This document shows positions 23,331-30,963 of a stretch of 34,777 bases of DNA, in pieces (within the stretch, counting starts at the first letter, position 1; each line of letters starts with the position of its first letter). The notes under the pieces are model-generated. The model worked only from the letters and a program-made list of their open reading frames with translations, had not been told where the DNA came from and made no database searches. The stretch covers positions 1-34,777 of the forward strand of contig DASVDZ010000076.1 of assembly GCA_036380835.1 (NCBI GenBank), read 5' to 3'. Both the position numbers and the translations under genes were made by a program. Origin of the DNA: DASQJL01 sp036380835. Its GTDB lineage: Bacteria; Eisenbacteria; RBG-16-71-46; SZUA-252.

Positions 23331-23359
23331 ATTTTACCAACGGCCCCCGGTCCGATCAA
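23331..23359 (-). promoter_or_regulatory. Sigma-70-type promoter for the fusion protein 2 operon
   Basis: On the minus strand, TTGATC (23354-23359; 4 of 6 to TTGACA) and TAAAAT (23331-23336; 5 of 6 to TATAAT) are separated by exactly 17 nt. The -10 box ends about 60 nt before the ATG at 23270. The A/T-rich stretch stands out in this GC-rich DNA. Confidence 0.68.
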
Positions 23360-23380
23360 GAAAAGACCGCGCGGAAGTGC

Positions 23381-25024
23381 CTATTTTTCGAGGTGTTCGG
23401 GCGATCCGGCCACCCAGACCGCGCGGACCTTGGCCCGGTGCCACGAGTCGGCCGGGAGCGCGAGCAGGTCGTGGTCGAATTGAGCCAGATCGGCGCCGTA
23501 CCCCGGCGCGAGGCGGCCGAGCGGGGTCTTCCAGCCGGCCGCGCGGTGCGGCGTCTCGAGGTGGGCGCGGAGCGCCTGCGTGAGCGTGAGGCGCTGCTCG
23601 ACGTGGAAGGCGCGTTCCTCGGGCTCGTCCCCCGCGCGGCGGAGCAGGGCCGCCTGGATCGCGAGGAGCGGGCCGGCGCGGTCGAACGGAGCGTCGGAGC
23701 CGAACGCGAGGCGCGCTCCCGCGGCTTCGAGCCGCCGGTAGGCATACGAACGCTCCGTCCGGGCGCCCCAGTGGCGGCGCGCCACGTCGCGGTCGGTGAC
23801 CAGGTGGATCGGCTGCACCGAAGCGATCGCCCCGAGCGCCCGGAAGCGACCCATGTCCTCGAGGCGGGCGAGCTGCACGTGCTCGACCCGTGGCGGGAGC
23901 GGATAGGATCCTCCCCTCCGGAGCGGCTTCTCGATCGCGTCGAGCGCGTGGCGCACGGCGCGGTCGCCGATCGCGTGGATGGCGACCGTGAGCCCCGCTT
24001 GGGCGGCGCGCTGGCACGCCTCGGCCATCGCGTCGGCCGCGGTCACCTCGATTCCCGCCGCCCGGCCGCCCTCGTAGGGCGCCTCGAGCAGGGCGGTCGC
24101 CGATCCGAGCGTCCCGTCCGCGAACATCTTGACCGCGCCGATCCTGAGCCGCTCGTTCCCCGCGCCGCTCCTGAGGCCGAGCGCGATCGCGTGGTCGAGC
24201 GACGCCAAAGGGACCGAGAGGAGGAGGCGGAAGCCGAGCGTCCCCGCGCGGTCCAGGTCCTGCGCCGCGCGCCAGGTCGCCGACCGGTCGTAGTCGTGCG
24301 CGCTCGTGATGCCGAGCGAGCGCGCCTTCCCCAGGGCGCGACGGAGCGATTCCTCGGGGTCCTCGCCGTGCGCCACCCGGGAGCGGACGAGATTCGCCGC
24401 GTCCTCGATCAGGACGCCCGTGAGGCGGCCCCCGGGGTCGCGTTCGATCACCCCGCCCGAAGGCGACGCCGTGCGCTCGTCGACCCCCGCGCGAACGAGC
24501 GCCGCCCGATTCGCCCAGACGGAGTGGCCGTCCACGGCGTAGAGGACGAGCGGGCGATCGGGCGCGACCCGGTCGAGCGTGGCGCGCGCGCGGCGCGACA
24601 GCTCCCACTCGCGCGGCACCCAGCCGCGGATCGCGATCCAGGCGTCGCCCGAATCCCGGCCGCCGCCTCCCCTCGCGGAGCGTCGCGCGGCGGCCGCTCG
24701 CGCGATCCCCTCCGGCGTCTGCTCGTCGAGCCAGGGCTCGTCGAGCGCGCGGATCCACGTGACGAGGTGGATGTGCGCGTCGGTGAATCCCGGCGTCAGC
24801 GTTCCCCCCTCGAGATCGACCGGCTCGACCGCTCGGCCCGCGCGCCGGCGAAGCTCCGCGAGGGGACCGACGGCCTCGATCCGCTCCCCCTTCACCCAGA
24901 CGGCGTCGCGCGGGGGACGGTGGGCGGCGGCGCCGTGGCGCGGCGGTCGCGCCGCGCGCGTCGCGTCGAGGAGGCGGCCGTTGTAGAAAAGGAACTCCCC
25001 GGCCCGGGGGGCGCGGGGGCTCAT
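23381..25024 (-). CDS. YtcJ-like amidohydrolase (amidohydrolase family 3)
   Basis: The 547-residue metal-dependent hydrolase shows the superfamily order: a beta-sandwich start (FLFYNGRLLDA), the metal motif DAHIHL at 82-87, a long TIM-barrel segment with GHSVWANRAAL, KMFADGTLGS, IHAIGDRAV, EHVQLA and the Asp in FGSDAPFD, and a closing sandwich with PGYGADLAQFD. Members hydrolyse N-substituted amides, imides or related bonds; the substrate is unknown. The start ATG at 25022-25024 overlaps the cutA stop (ATGA). I rejected the longer upstream reading, which would overlap most of cutA. It is the last gene of the glycosyltransferase-cutA unit, and the fusion protein 2 promoter follows at once. Confidence 0.9.
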   Translation of the reverse strand: MSPRAPRAGEFLFYNGRLLDATRAARPPRHGAAAHRPPRDAVWVKGERIEAVGPLAELRRRAGRAVEPVDLEGGTLTPGFTDAHIHLVTWIRALDEPWLDEQTPEGIARAAAARRSARGGGGRDSGDAWIAIRGWVPREWELSRRARATLDRVAPDRPLVLYAVDGHSVWANRAALVRAGVDERTASPSGGVIERDPGGRLTGVLIEDAANLVRSRVAHGEDPEESLRRALGKARSLGITSAHDYDRSATWRAAQDLDRAGTLGFRLLLSVPLASLDHAIALGLRSGAGNERLRIGAVKMFADGTLGSATALLEAPYEGGRAAGIEVTAADAMAEACQRAAQAGLTVAIHAIGDRAVRHALDAIEKPLRRGGSYPLPPRVEHVQLARLEDMGRFRALGAIASVQPIHLVTDRDVARRHWGARTERSYAYRRLEAAGARLAFGSDAPFDRAGPLLAIQAALLRRAGDEPEERAFHVEQRLTLTQALRAHLETPHRAAGWKTPLGRLAPGYGADLAQFDHDLLALPADSWHRAKVRAVWVAGSPEHLEK

Positions 25025-25380
25025 CGCTCGGGCCTCGTCTCGGAGGCGAGCCATTCGAGATACGGGCCGTGCCCTCCCGACACCGGGAGGACGAGGATCT
25101 CGGGCACCCGGTCGGGGTGCGCGTCGCGGATCGCCCGCACCGCGACGCGCGCCTTCGAGGCGGTCGTCTTCCCCCAGAGGAGGACGCTCGGCTCCTCGCG
25201 CATCGCGCCGTCCCAACGATAGAAGGCGCGGCCGTTCGGCGCCACGGTCGCGCAGGCGAGCAGTCGCGCCGCGACCAGCGCCCGCGCGGCGCGGCGCGCC
25301 GCCGCGACGCGCGGATAGGCCGCGAGGATCACCACCGCGCGGGGCGTCCGCTTCGCCCCGCTACGCCGTCGTGCCGCCAT
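25021..25380 (-). CDS. cutA: Divalent-cation tolerance protein CutA
   Basis: This small 119-residue protein fits the CutA trimer family: AAARRAARALVAARLLACATVAP (family pattern A-x-x-x-A-x-x-L-V-x-x-x-L-A-A-C), FYRWDGAMREEPSVLLWGKT (YRW-x-G-x-x-x-E) and HPDRVPEILVLPVSGGHGPYLEWL. The family was named from copper tolerance in E. coli, but its biochemical role is not firmly known. There is an extra basic N-terminus of about 14 residues. The ATG at 25378-25380 overlaps the glycosyltransferase end by 20 nt, and its stop overlaps the amidohydrolase start. Confidence 0.92.
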   Translation of the reverse strand: MAARRRSGAKRTPRAVVILAAYPRVAAARRAARALVAARLLACATVAPNGRAFYRWDGAMREEPSVLLWGKTTASKARVAVRAIRDAHPDRVPEILVLPVSGGHGPYLEWLASETRPER

Positions 25381-26413
25381 GGCGCCTCTCCTCCATTCGC
25401 GAGCGGATCGCGCGCTCGATCGACGCGGCGGCCCGCTCCCAGGTGAATTCGCCGATCTTCCTCCGCCCCGCCTCGGCGATCCGGCCGCGGAGCGCCGGAT
25501 CGCGGAGGAGCCGCGCCACGGCGCCCGCGAGCGCCCAGGTCCATGGCCATCGCGACACCGCCGCGGTCTCGCCGCGGACCGCGAAGTCCTCGGTGCCGCT
25601 CGGCGTGCAGGCGACCGCGGCGCCGCACGCCATCGCCTCCGCGGCCGTGTTGCACCAGCCGGCCCGGCGCTCGGCGCTCACGAAGAGGTCCGCGTCGCCG
25701 TAGAGCGCGGCCAGCTCCTCCTGCGACGGATTCAGCACCCAGCGGTGCGGAATCGAAAGCGGGAGCGGGGCGCCCGCACCCCTGTCCTGGGGCGGCGGCG
25801 CGTCGAAGAGCGTGAGCGTCACGGGCACGCCCGATCGGCGCGACGCCGCCTCGATCGCCTTGGCCGCCCTCCACGACCCCTTGCGGCGCCGCGAGAGACG
25901 GCCGTAGACCAGCGCGTGGAGCGGCGCGCCGCCCCGCGCTCGGGCGGGGCGCGCGTCCTGGGCCGGCGGCCGGAACATCGCGCCGTTCACCCCGCCGATT
26001 CCGTCGACGGCCCGGATCCCGCGCCGTGCCAGATGCCGGATCATCCCGGAGGAGTTCGCGATCACCAGATCGGCCCGGCGCCACGCCGTCTCGGCGCGCG
26101 GCGCCCGCTCCAGCACCGCGTAGAAAATGCGGACCGCGCGGCCCGCCGCCCCGACGGCGTCGAGGAACAGGGCCGGGTCGGGCGAGAGGACGGCGTCCCA
26201 CGCGCCCGTCGCAGCCTCCTCCAGCGCGCCGATCCGACCCGGGAACGGCAGCCACGCTTCGCGGGGCGAGGCGTTCCGGGGCACGGCCAGCAGCACGTCG
26301 TGCCCCCGGGCCGACCAGACCCGACCCAATTCGAGGAATCGCCGGATGCCCCCGTAGACGCCCAGATGGGGCAGGAGAATCGCGATCCGAAGCGGCGTCC
26401 GGGAAGCCTCCAT
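25361..26413 (-). CDS. Family 4-type (GT-B) glycosyltransferase
   Basis: The 350-residue protein looks like a GT4 retaining glycosyltransferase. The N-terminal Rossmann half opens with RIAILLPHLGVYGGIRRFLELG (Gly-rich acceptor loop). A central VYGRLSRRRKGSW motif starts the second half. The nucleotide-sugar site is seen in ALYGDADLFVSAERRAGWCNTAAEAMACGAAVACT, with the E-x-x-x-x-x-E pattern reading E-R-R-A-G-W-C-N-T-A-A-E. It probably builds a surface polysaccharide or lipid-linked glycan; donor and acceptor are unknown. No ribosome binding site precedes the ATG at 26411-26413, and a TAAACT lies about 10 nt upstream, so the transcript may be leaderless. The divergent M42 cluster starts 56 nt away. 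Confidence 0.88.
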   Translation of the reverse strand: MEASRTPLRIAILLPHLGVYGGIRRFLELGRVWSARGHDVLLAVPRNASPREAWLPFPGRIGALEEAATGAWDAVLSPDPALFLDAVGAAGRAVRIFYAVLERAPRAETAWRRADLVIANSSGMIRHLARRGIRAVDGIGGVNGAMFRPPAQDARPARARGGAPLHALVYGRLSRRRKGSWRAAKAIEAASRRSGVPVTLTLFDAPPPQDRGAGAPLPLSIPHRWVLNPSQEELAALYGDADLFVSAERRAGWCNTAAEAMACGAAVACTPSGTEDFAVRGETAAVSRWPWTWALAGAVARLLRDPALRGRIAEAGRRKIGEFTWERAAASIERAIRSRMEERRHGGTTA

Positions 26414-26431
26414 GCGGGCGCGGAGTTTACC

Positions 26432-26461
26432 TTTACCGCTCCCCGGGCGGTGGACTAAATT
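26432..26461 (+). promoter_or_regulatory. Promoter of the M42 peptidase operon, possibly leaderless
   Basis: TTTACC (26432-26437) and TAAATT (26456-26461) are 18 nt apart, each 4 of 6 to the sigma-70 consensus. The -10 box ends only 8 nt before the ATG at 26470, and no ribosome binding site lies between, so transcription would start at or next to the start codon. The 56-nt spacer is shared with the divergent glycosyltransferase gene. Confidence 0.45.
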
Positions 26462-26469
26462 ATCACTCT

Positions 26470-27558
26470 ATGCTCACTTCCGGCGACCGCGACGACCGTT
26501 CCACGGCCGACTGGCTGCGCCGCATCACGTCCCTGCCGGGCGTCCCCGGGCACGAGCGCGCGGCGGCTCCGGAGATCGCGCGCGCGTTCGCGCTCTTCGC
26601 CGACCGCGTGACGCGCGACCGCGTCGGGAACGTCTACGGGTGGGTGGACGGGGTCGGCGCCGCGCCCCGCCCGCGCGCGATGCTCGCCGCGCACATGGAC
26701 CGGATCGGATTTCTCGTGAAGCGGATCGAGCCGGGCGGTTTCCTCAGGCTGAGCGAGGTCGGGGGCTTCGACCCGCGCACGCTCCCGGGCCGCGAGGTCG
26801 TGGTCCACGCGAAGCCGCCGATGGTCGCCATCTTCGGGACCAAGCCTCCCCACCTTCAGAAGAAGGGGGAGTCTGAGAAGGCGATCCCGTTCGACGATCT
26901 CTACGTCGACACGGGGCGGCCGGAGCGCGAGGTGCGCCGGAGGGTCCCCGTCGGCACGATGGTGACGCTCCGCCAGCCCCCGGTCGATCTCCTGGGCGGG
27001 CGCCTCGCCGCGCCGGGGATGGACGACCGCGCCGGCGTGGTCACCGTGATCCGCACGCTCGAGCTGCTCCGCGACCACCGCCCCTGGTGGGACGTCGTCG
27101 GCGTGGCGACCGTCGAGGAGGAGTTCGGCTCGGTCTTCTTCGGCGCGCGCACCGCGTCGGAGCGCCTCGGCCCGTCGCTCGGCATCGCGATCGACGTGAG
27201 CCACGGCGACATGCCTGGCGCGCGCGAGGGGGAGACGGTCCCGCTCGGAGCCGGCCCCTCGCTCTGCGTCGGCGCGAACATCCATCCGCTCGTCTTCGAC
27301 GGCCTCCGCCAGACGGCGCGGTCGCTCGGCGTCCCGATATCGATCGAAGGGACGCCGATGTCGAGCGGCACCGACGCGATGGACATCCAGATCGCGCGGG
27401 AGGGGATCCCCACGGCGGTCCTCGGCATCCCCTGCCGCTACATGCACACCGGCGTGGAGGTCGTGGAGCCGCGCGACGTCGATCGCGGCGCCCGGCTCCT
27501 CGCCGGCTACCTGGCCGAGTTGCCGATGGATTGGTCGGTCTCCGAGGTCTTGAAGTGA
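26470..27558 (+). CDS. M42-family metallo-aminopeptidase, copy 1
   Basis: M42 enzymes are two-metal aminopeptidases (TET/FrvX/glutamyl aminopeptidase type), usually dodecamers that trim peptides in the cytoplasm. All key residues are visible in this 362-residue protein: AHMD (His-75, Asp-77), MDDRAG (Asp-185), VEEEFGS with the catalytic base and ligand pair Glu-217/Glu-218, IDVSHGD (Asp-242), SSGTDAMD and CRYMHT (His-326). Length is typical. The ATG at 26470 follows a promoter by 8 nt without a ribosome binding site. The stop overlaps the GTG of the second paralogue (GTGA), the first of three coupled junctions in this operon. Confidence 0.93.
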   Translation: MLTSGDRDDRSTADWLRRITSLPGVPGHERAAAPEIARAFALFADRVTRDRVGNVYGWVDGVGAAPRPRAMLAAHMDRIGFLVKRIEPGGFLRLSEVGGFDPRTLPGREVVVHAKPPMVAIFGTKPPHLQKKGESEKAIPFDDLYVDTGRPEREVRRRVPVGTMVTLRQPPVDLLGGRLAAPGMDDRAGVVTVIRTLELLRDHRPWWDVVGVATVEEEFGSVFFGARTASERLGPSLGIAIDVSHGDMPGAREGETVPLGAGPSLCVGANIHPLVFDGLRQTARSLGVPISIEGTPMSSGTDAMDIQIAREGIPTAVLGIPCRYMHTGVEVVEPRDVDRGARLLAGYLAELPMDWSVSEVLK

Positions 27559-28727
27559 CGCCCGGGACGGCCGCGGGGCGCGCGAAGCGGACGGCCGCGG
27601 GGCGCGCGAAGCGGACGGCCGCGCGCGGCGCCGGCGGCGCGCCGCGGTTCCGCGACGACCTCCTCGAGGCGTTCTCCAACGCTCCGGGCGTGAGCGGCGG
27701 CGAGGGGGCGGTCCGGTCGATCGTCGCCCAGGCGGTTCGCGACCACGTCGATTCGCTCGAGGTGGACGCGATGGGAAGCCTCGTCGCGCGGGTCGCGCCC
27801 TCGGACGGGGCCGCGCGCTCCTCCCGCGAGAACGGCGCCGCCTCGCGGGGCCGCCGGCCCCCCCACGTCATGCTCTGCGCCCACCTCGACGAGGTGGGGG
27901 TGATGGTGACCGCGATCGAGAAGGAGGGGCGCCTCAAGTTCCGCCGCGTGGGCGGCCTCGATCCGCGCATCCTCGTGAGCCAGGTGTTCCGGATTGGCCC
28001 GAGGCGCGTCCCCGGCGTCGTCGGCACGCTCCCGGCCCACATGGTCACCCACGCCGACGAGGAGAAGGTGACGCCGTTCGAGGAGCTCTATCTCGACATC
28101 GGCGCCGCGTCCCGCGAGGAGGCCTCCCGCGAGGTCTCGATCGGCGACCACGGCGTCTTCGACACGACGTACGAGCGTTGGGGAACGATCCGCAAGGGCA
28201 AGGCGTTCGACGATCGCGCCGGATGCGCCGTGCTCGCGAGCCTGATCCAGCGGCGGCCCCCGCTCCCCGTCACCGCCGTCTGGTCGGTGCAGGAGGAGGT
28301 CGGGCTCCGCGGTGCCACCGCGGCGGCGCGGCGCGTCGCTCCGGACGTCGCGATCGTCCTGGAGGGGACCGCGGCGGGAGAGGCGCCCGGAGCGACCGGC
28401 GACGAGAGCGCCCCGCACATGGGCGAGGGCCCCGCGGTCACGATCCAGGACCGGAGCCTGATGGCCGATCCAGGGCTCGTCCGAACGATCGAGCGGATCG
28501 CCAAGTCCCGGAGGATCCCGATCCAGTGGAAGCGGCCGGGCATCGGGGGCACCGACGCCGGCAAGATCGCGCTCTCCGGAGCCGGCGTGGCCGCGGCGGT
28601 CGTCTCGGTTCCCTGCCGTTACATCCACGCCCCCGCCGCCTACCTGGATCTCCGCGACGCGCAGCGCGCCGTGGACCTCGTCTGGCATACGCTCGAAGCG
28701 TTGAGAAAGGAGTGGCCGCCCCGATGA
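27555..28727 (+). CDS. M42-family metallo-aminopeptidase, copy 2, with basic repeat N-terminus
   Basis: The 390-residue paralogue has a full active site: CAHLDEVG (His-110, Asp-112), FDDRAG (Asp-219), VQEEVGLRG (Glu-247 and Glu-248), VLEGTAA (Glu-270, where copy 1 has Asp), GGTDAG and CRYIHA (His-356). It is therefore probably active. Unlike its neighbours it carries an N-terminal extension of about 28 residues rich in Ala, Lys, Arg and Gly, encoded by a 24-bp tandem repeat. A Ser/Arg-rich insert sits near residues 84-103. The GTG start at 27555-27557 overlaps the stop of copy 1. If the true start were later, the extension would be lost; no alternative ATG or GTG is obvious before the conserved region. 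Confidence 0.9.
   Translation: MTPGTAAGRAKRTAAGRAKRTAARGAGGAPRFRDDLLEAFSNAPGVSGGEGAVRSIVAQAVRDHVDSLEVDAMGSLVARVAPSDGAARSSRENGAASRGRRPPHVMLCAHLDEVGVMVTAIEKEGRLKFRRVGGLDPRILVSQVFRIGPRRVPGVVGTLPAHMVTHADEEKVTPFEELYLDIGAASREEASREVSIGDHGVFDTTYERWGTIRKGKAFDDRAGCAVLASLIQRRPPLPVTAVWSVQEEVGLRGATAAARRVAPDVAIVLEGTAAGEAPGATGDESAPHMGEGPAVTIQDRSLMADPGLVRTIERIAKSRRIPIQWKRPGIGGTDAGKIALSGAGVAAAVVSVPCRYIHAPAAYLDLRDAQRAVDLVWHTLEALRKEWPPR
27567..27623 (+). repeat. 24-bp tandem repeat, 2.4 copies, inside M42 copy 2
   Basis: Two identical 24-nt units (27567-27590 and 27591-27614) start ACGGCCGCGGGG and end GCGAAGCGG; the first 9 nt of a third unit follow (27615-27623). The period is a multiple of three, so the frame is kept; each unit encodes T-A-A-G-R-A-K-R. 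Confidence 0.93.
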
Positions 28728-29755
28728 GCCCCGCGTCCGCATCGTCGTTGGAATCCGCCCTCGGAACGCTGCTCGAAGCGTACGGGCCTCCCGGCCGCGA
28801 GTCGGGGGTCCGCGCGGCCCTCCGCCGCCTCCTCCGGGGCGCCGGAGCATTCACCGAGGACGCGACGGGCAATCTCCACGTCCACCGTCCAGGGAGCGGG
28901 CCCCGGCTCCTCGTGACCGCGCACATGGACGCGCCCGGCGTGATCGTGACGCGCGTGGACGGCGCGACGGGTTCGGGGCGCCTCTCCATCCTCGGGGGGC
29001 GCCGCGCGCCGGAGCTGGTCGGCGCGATCGCGCGTTTCGAGGACGGCCGCCGCGCGTTGATCGGCTGGGATCGCGGCGGCGCGAAGGAAGGGACCGAGCC
29101 CGACGCCGACGCGCTCTTCCTCGAGACGGGCGTCGACGGAACGAAGAAGGACCCGAAGAGGCGATCGGTCGGCGACGTCGCGGCGCTCGAGGACCGTCCG
29201 ATCCGCCTGGGCGATCTCTGGTCCGCGGTGAATCTCGACAACCGCGCGGGCTGCGCGGCGATCGTCGCGGCGCTAAAGAAGGTGCGGCGCCACGCCCACG
29301 ACCTCCACGCCGTCTTCTCGGCCCAGTCCGACCTCGGCGCCCGAGGCGCCACGACCGGCGCGTTCGGCGTCGATCCAGAGATCGCGGTGGTGGTCGACGT
29401 CGCGCACGTGGGCGACGCCAAGGACTCGAGCGGCTTCTCCGTCGGCAAGGGACCGTGCGTCGTGCTCAAGGAGATGGGCTTTCTCGCCCACCCCGAGGCG
29501 CTCGAATGGGTGCGGAAGGCGGCGCGAAGCGCCCGCGTCCCGCTCCAGAACCTGATCCGAGAGAGCGAGGGGAGCGACGCGCGCGCCGTCCGGGCCACCC
29601 GGTTCGGCGTTCCGACCGCCGTGATCGCGATCCCGGCGCGACGCACCGGAAGCGCCGCGTCGCTGATCCACGCGCGCGATTTGGCGCAGACATCCGAATT
29701 GATCGCCGCGGTCATGGCCGCGGCGCCTACGAAGAGGAAAGGAGGAAGACGGTGA
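28724..29755 (+). CDS. M42-family paralogue, copy 3, probable catalytically inactive pseudoenzyme
   Basis: This 343-residue protein aligns with M42 enzymes throughout: VTAHMDAPG (His-67, Asp-69), NLDNRAG (Asp-172, where the usual DDR reads DNR), VVDVAHV (Asp-225) and EGSDAR. However, the catalytic Glu-Glu pair of VQEEVGLRGA reads AQSDLGARGA (Ser-202, Asp-203), and the metal-binding His of CRY(I/M)H is replaced in PARRTGS (Gly-309). The general base and at least one metal ligand are thus missing, although the frame is intact and the gene is tightly coupled (ATGA with copy 2, GTGA with the aminotransferase). A regulatory or structural subunit of a mixed M42 complex is my inference. A changed activity is the alternative. 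Confidence 0.88.
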   Translation: MSPASASSLESALGTLLEAYGPPGRESGVRAALRRLLRGAGAFTEDATGNLHVHRPGSGPRLLVTAHMDAPGVIVTRVDGATGSGRLSILGGRRAPELVGAIARFEDGRRALIGWDRGGAKEGTEPDADALFLETGVDGTKKDPKRRSVGDVAALEDRPIRLGDLWSAVNLDNRAGCAAIVAALKKVRRHAHDLHAVFSAQSDLGARGATTGAFGVDPEIAVVVDVAHVGDAKDSSGFSVGKGPCVVLKEMGFLAHPEALEWVRKAARSARVPLQNLIRESEGSDARAVRATRFGVPTAVIAIPARRTGSAASLIHARDLAQTSELIAAVMAAAPTKRKGGRR

Positions 29756-30951
29756 ACGTCTCCACTCGCGGACGCGAGGCCCAGGCCTCGCCGATCCGCC
29801 GGCTCGCCCCGTACGCGGAGGCAGCGGTCCGCCAAGGGGTGAAGGTCTACCAGCTCAACATCGGCCAGCCCGATCTCCCGACGCCGGAGATCGTGATGCA
29901 GCGGGTCCGGGAGTACCCCGGGAAGTACGTCCCCTACGCCCCGTCGAACGGGATCGCGGAGTTCCGCGAAGGGATGTCGCGCTACTACGCGCAGCACGGC
30001 CTCGACGTCCCCCCCGCCGAGATCCTGACCACGGTCGGCGGCAGCGAGGCGCTCCAGTTCGCGTTCTGGGCGCTCTTCGAGCCGGGCGACGAGGTGATCG
30101 TCTTCGAGCCGTTCTACACGAACTACGCCACGATGGCGCTCCTGGCGGGCGTGGGGGTCAAGCCGATCGCCTGCGACGGCCGGACCGGATACCACCTCCC
30201 GCCCGTCGAGGCGATCGAGCGAGCCGTGGGGCCGAAGACGCGCGGCATCCTGATCTGCGCGCCGTCGAACCCCACGGGCACGGCCTACTCGGCCGCCGAG
30301 ATCGACGGCATCGTCGACCTGGCGAAGAGGCGCGACCTCTGGATCATCACGGACGAGGCGTATCGCGAGTTCATCTACGACGGCGCCAAGCACGAGAGCC
30401 CGCTGACGCGGAAGGGCGTCGACCAGCGGGTCGTGCTCGTCGACTCGATCTCGAAGCGCCTCAACATGTGCGGCGCGCGGGTCGGGACCTTGGTCACGAA
30501 GAACGCCGCGGTGCGCGAGGCGTGCCTCAAGTTCGCGCAGGCGCGCCTCAGCCCGCCGACGATCGGCCAGTGGGCCGCGTCGGTGATCGACCAGGTGCCC
30601 GCCGACTACACGAAGGGCGTCGTGGCCGAGTTCAAGAAGCGGCGCGACCTCGTGCTCGAGGGGCTCGCCAGGGTCCCCGGCACGTTCGCGCGGAAGCCGG
30701 AGGGCGCCTTCTACCTGATGGCCGAGCTTCCCGTCCCCGACGCCGAGGAGTTCGTGATCTGGATGCTCCAGGAGTATAGGAAGGACGGAGCGACGGTCAT
30801 GGTGGCGCCCGGCGACGGCTTCTACGCCACGCCCGGCCGCGGCAAGAACGAGATCCGCTTCGCGTACGTGCTCGAGGAGGGGGCGCTCCGGAAGTCGATG
30901 GAGGTGCTGGCGGGGGCGCTCGAGGCGTATCCGGTCAAGGCGGCGAAGTAG
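29752..30951 (+). CDS. Class I/II PLP-dependent aminotransferase (aspartate aminotransferase-like)
   Basis: The 399-residue fold-type I aminotransferase has the usual markers: LNIGQPDLPTPE at 35-46, YAPSNGIAEFREG, TVGGSEALQFAF, SNPTGTAYS (Asn-173), TDEAYREF (Asp-201, Tyr-204), the PLP-binding Lys-235 in DSISKRLNMCGARVG and NEIRFAYV with the carboxylate-binding Arg. The amino-acid substrate cannot be set by eye. The start is GTG at 29752-29754 with a strong GGAGG 7 nt upstream; it overlaps the stop of the third M42 gene. Placed after three peptidase-family genes, it may use amino acids released from peptides. The gene ends 12 nt from a convergent lipoprotein gene. Confidence 0.92.
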   Translation: MNVSTRGREAQASPIRRLAPYAEAAVRQGVKVYQLNIGQPDLPTPEIVMQRVREYPGKYVPYAPSNGIAEFREGMSRYYAQHGLDVPPAEILTTVGGSEALQFAFWALFEPGDEVIVFEPFYTNYATMALLAGVGVKPIACDGRTGYHLPPVEAIERAVGPKTRGILICAPSNPTGTAYSAAEIDGIVDLAKRRDLWIITDEAYREFIYDGAKHESPLTRKGVDQRVVLVDSISKRLNMCGARVGTLVTKNAAVREACLKFAQARLSPPTIGQWAASVIDQVPADYTKGVVAEFKKRRDLVLEGLARVPGTFARKPEGAFYLMAELPVPDAEEFVIWMLQEYRKDGATVMVAPGDGFYATPGRGKNEIRFAYVLEEGALRKSMEVLAGALEAYPVKAAK

Positions 30952-30963
30952 GCCCGGGAGCCC

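Noticed and set aside
23361..23383. Possible terminator after the amidohydrolase gene (CCGCGCGG followed by TCTTTTCTT, minus)
   Set aside because: The palindrome has no loop bases and so cannot form a normal hairpin; the T-rich stretch belongs to the promoter region of fusion protein 2.
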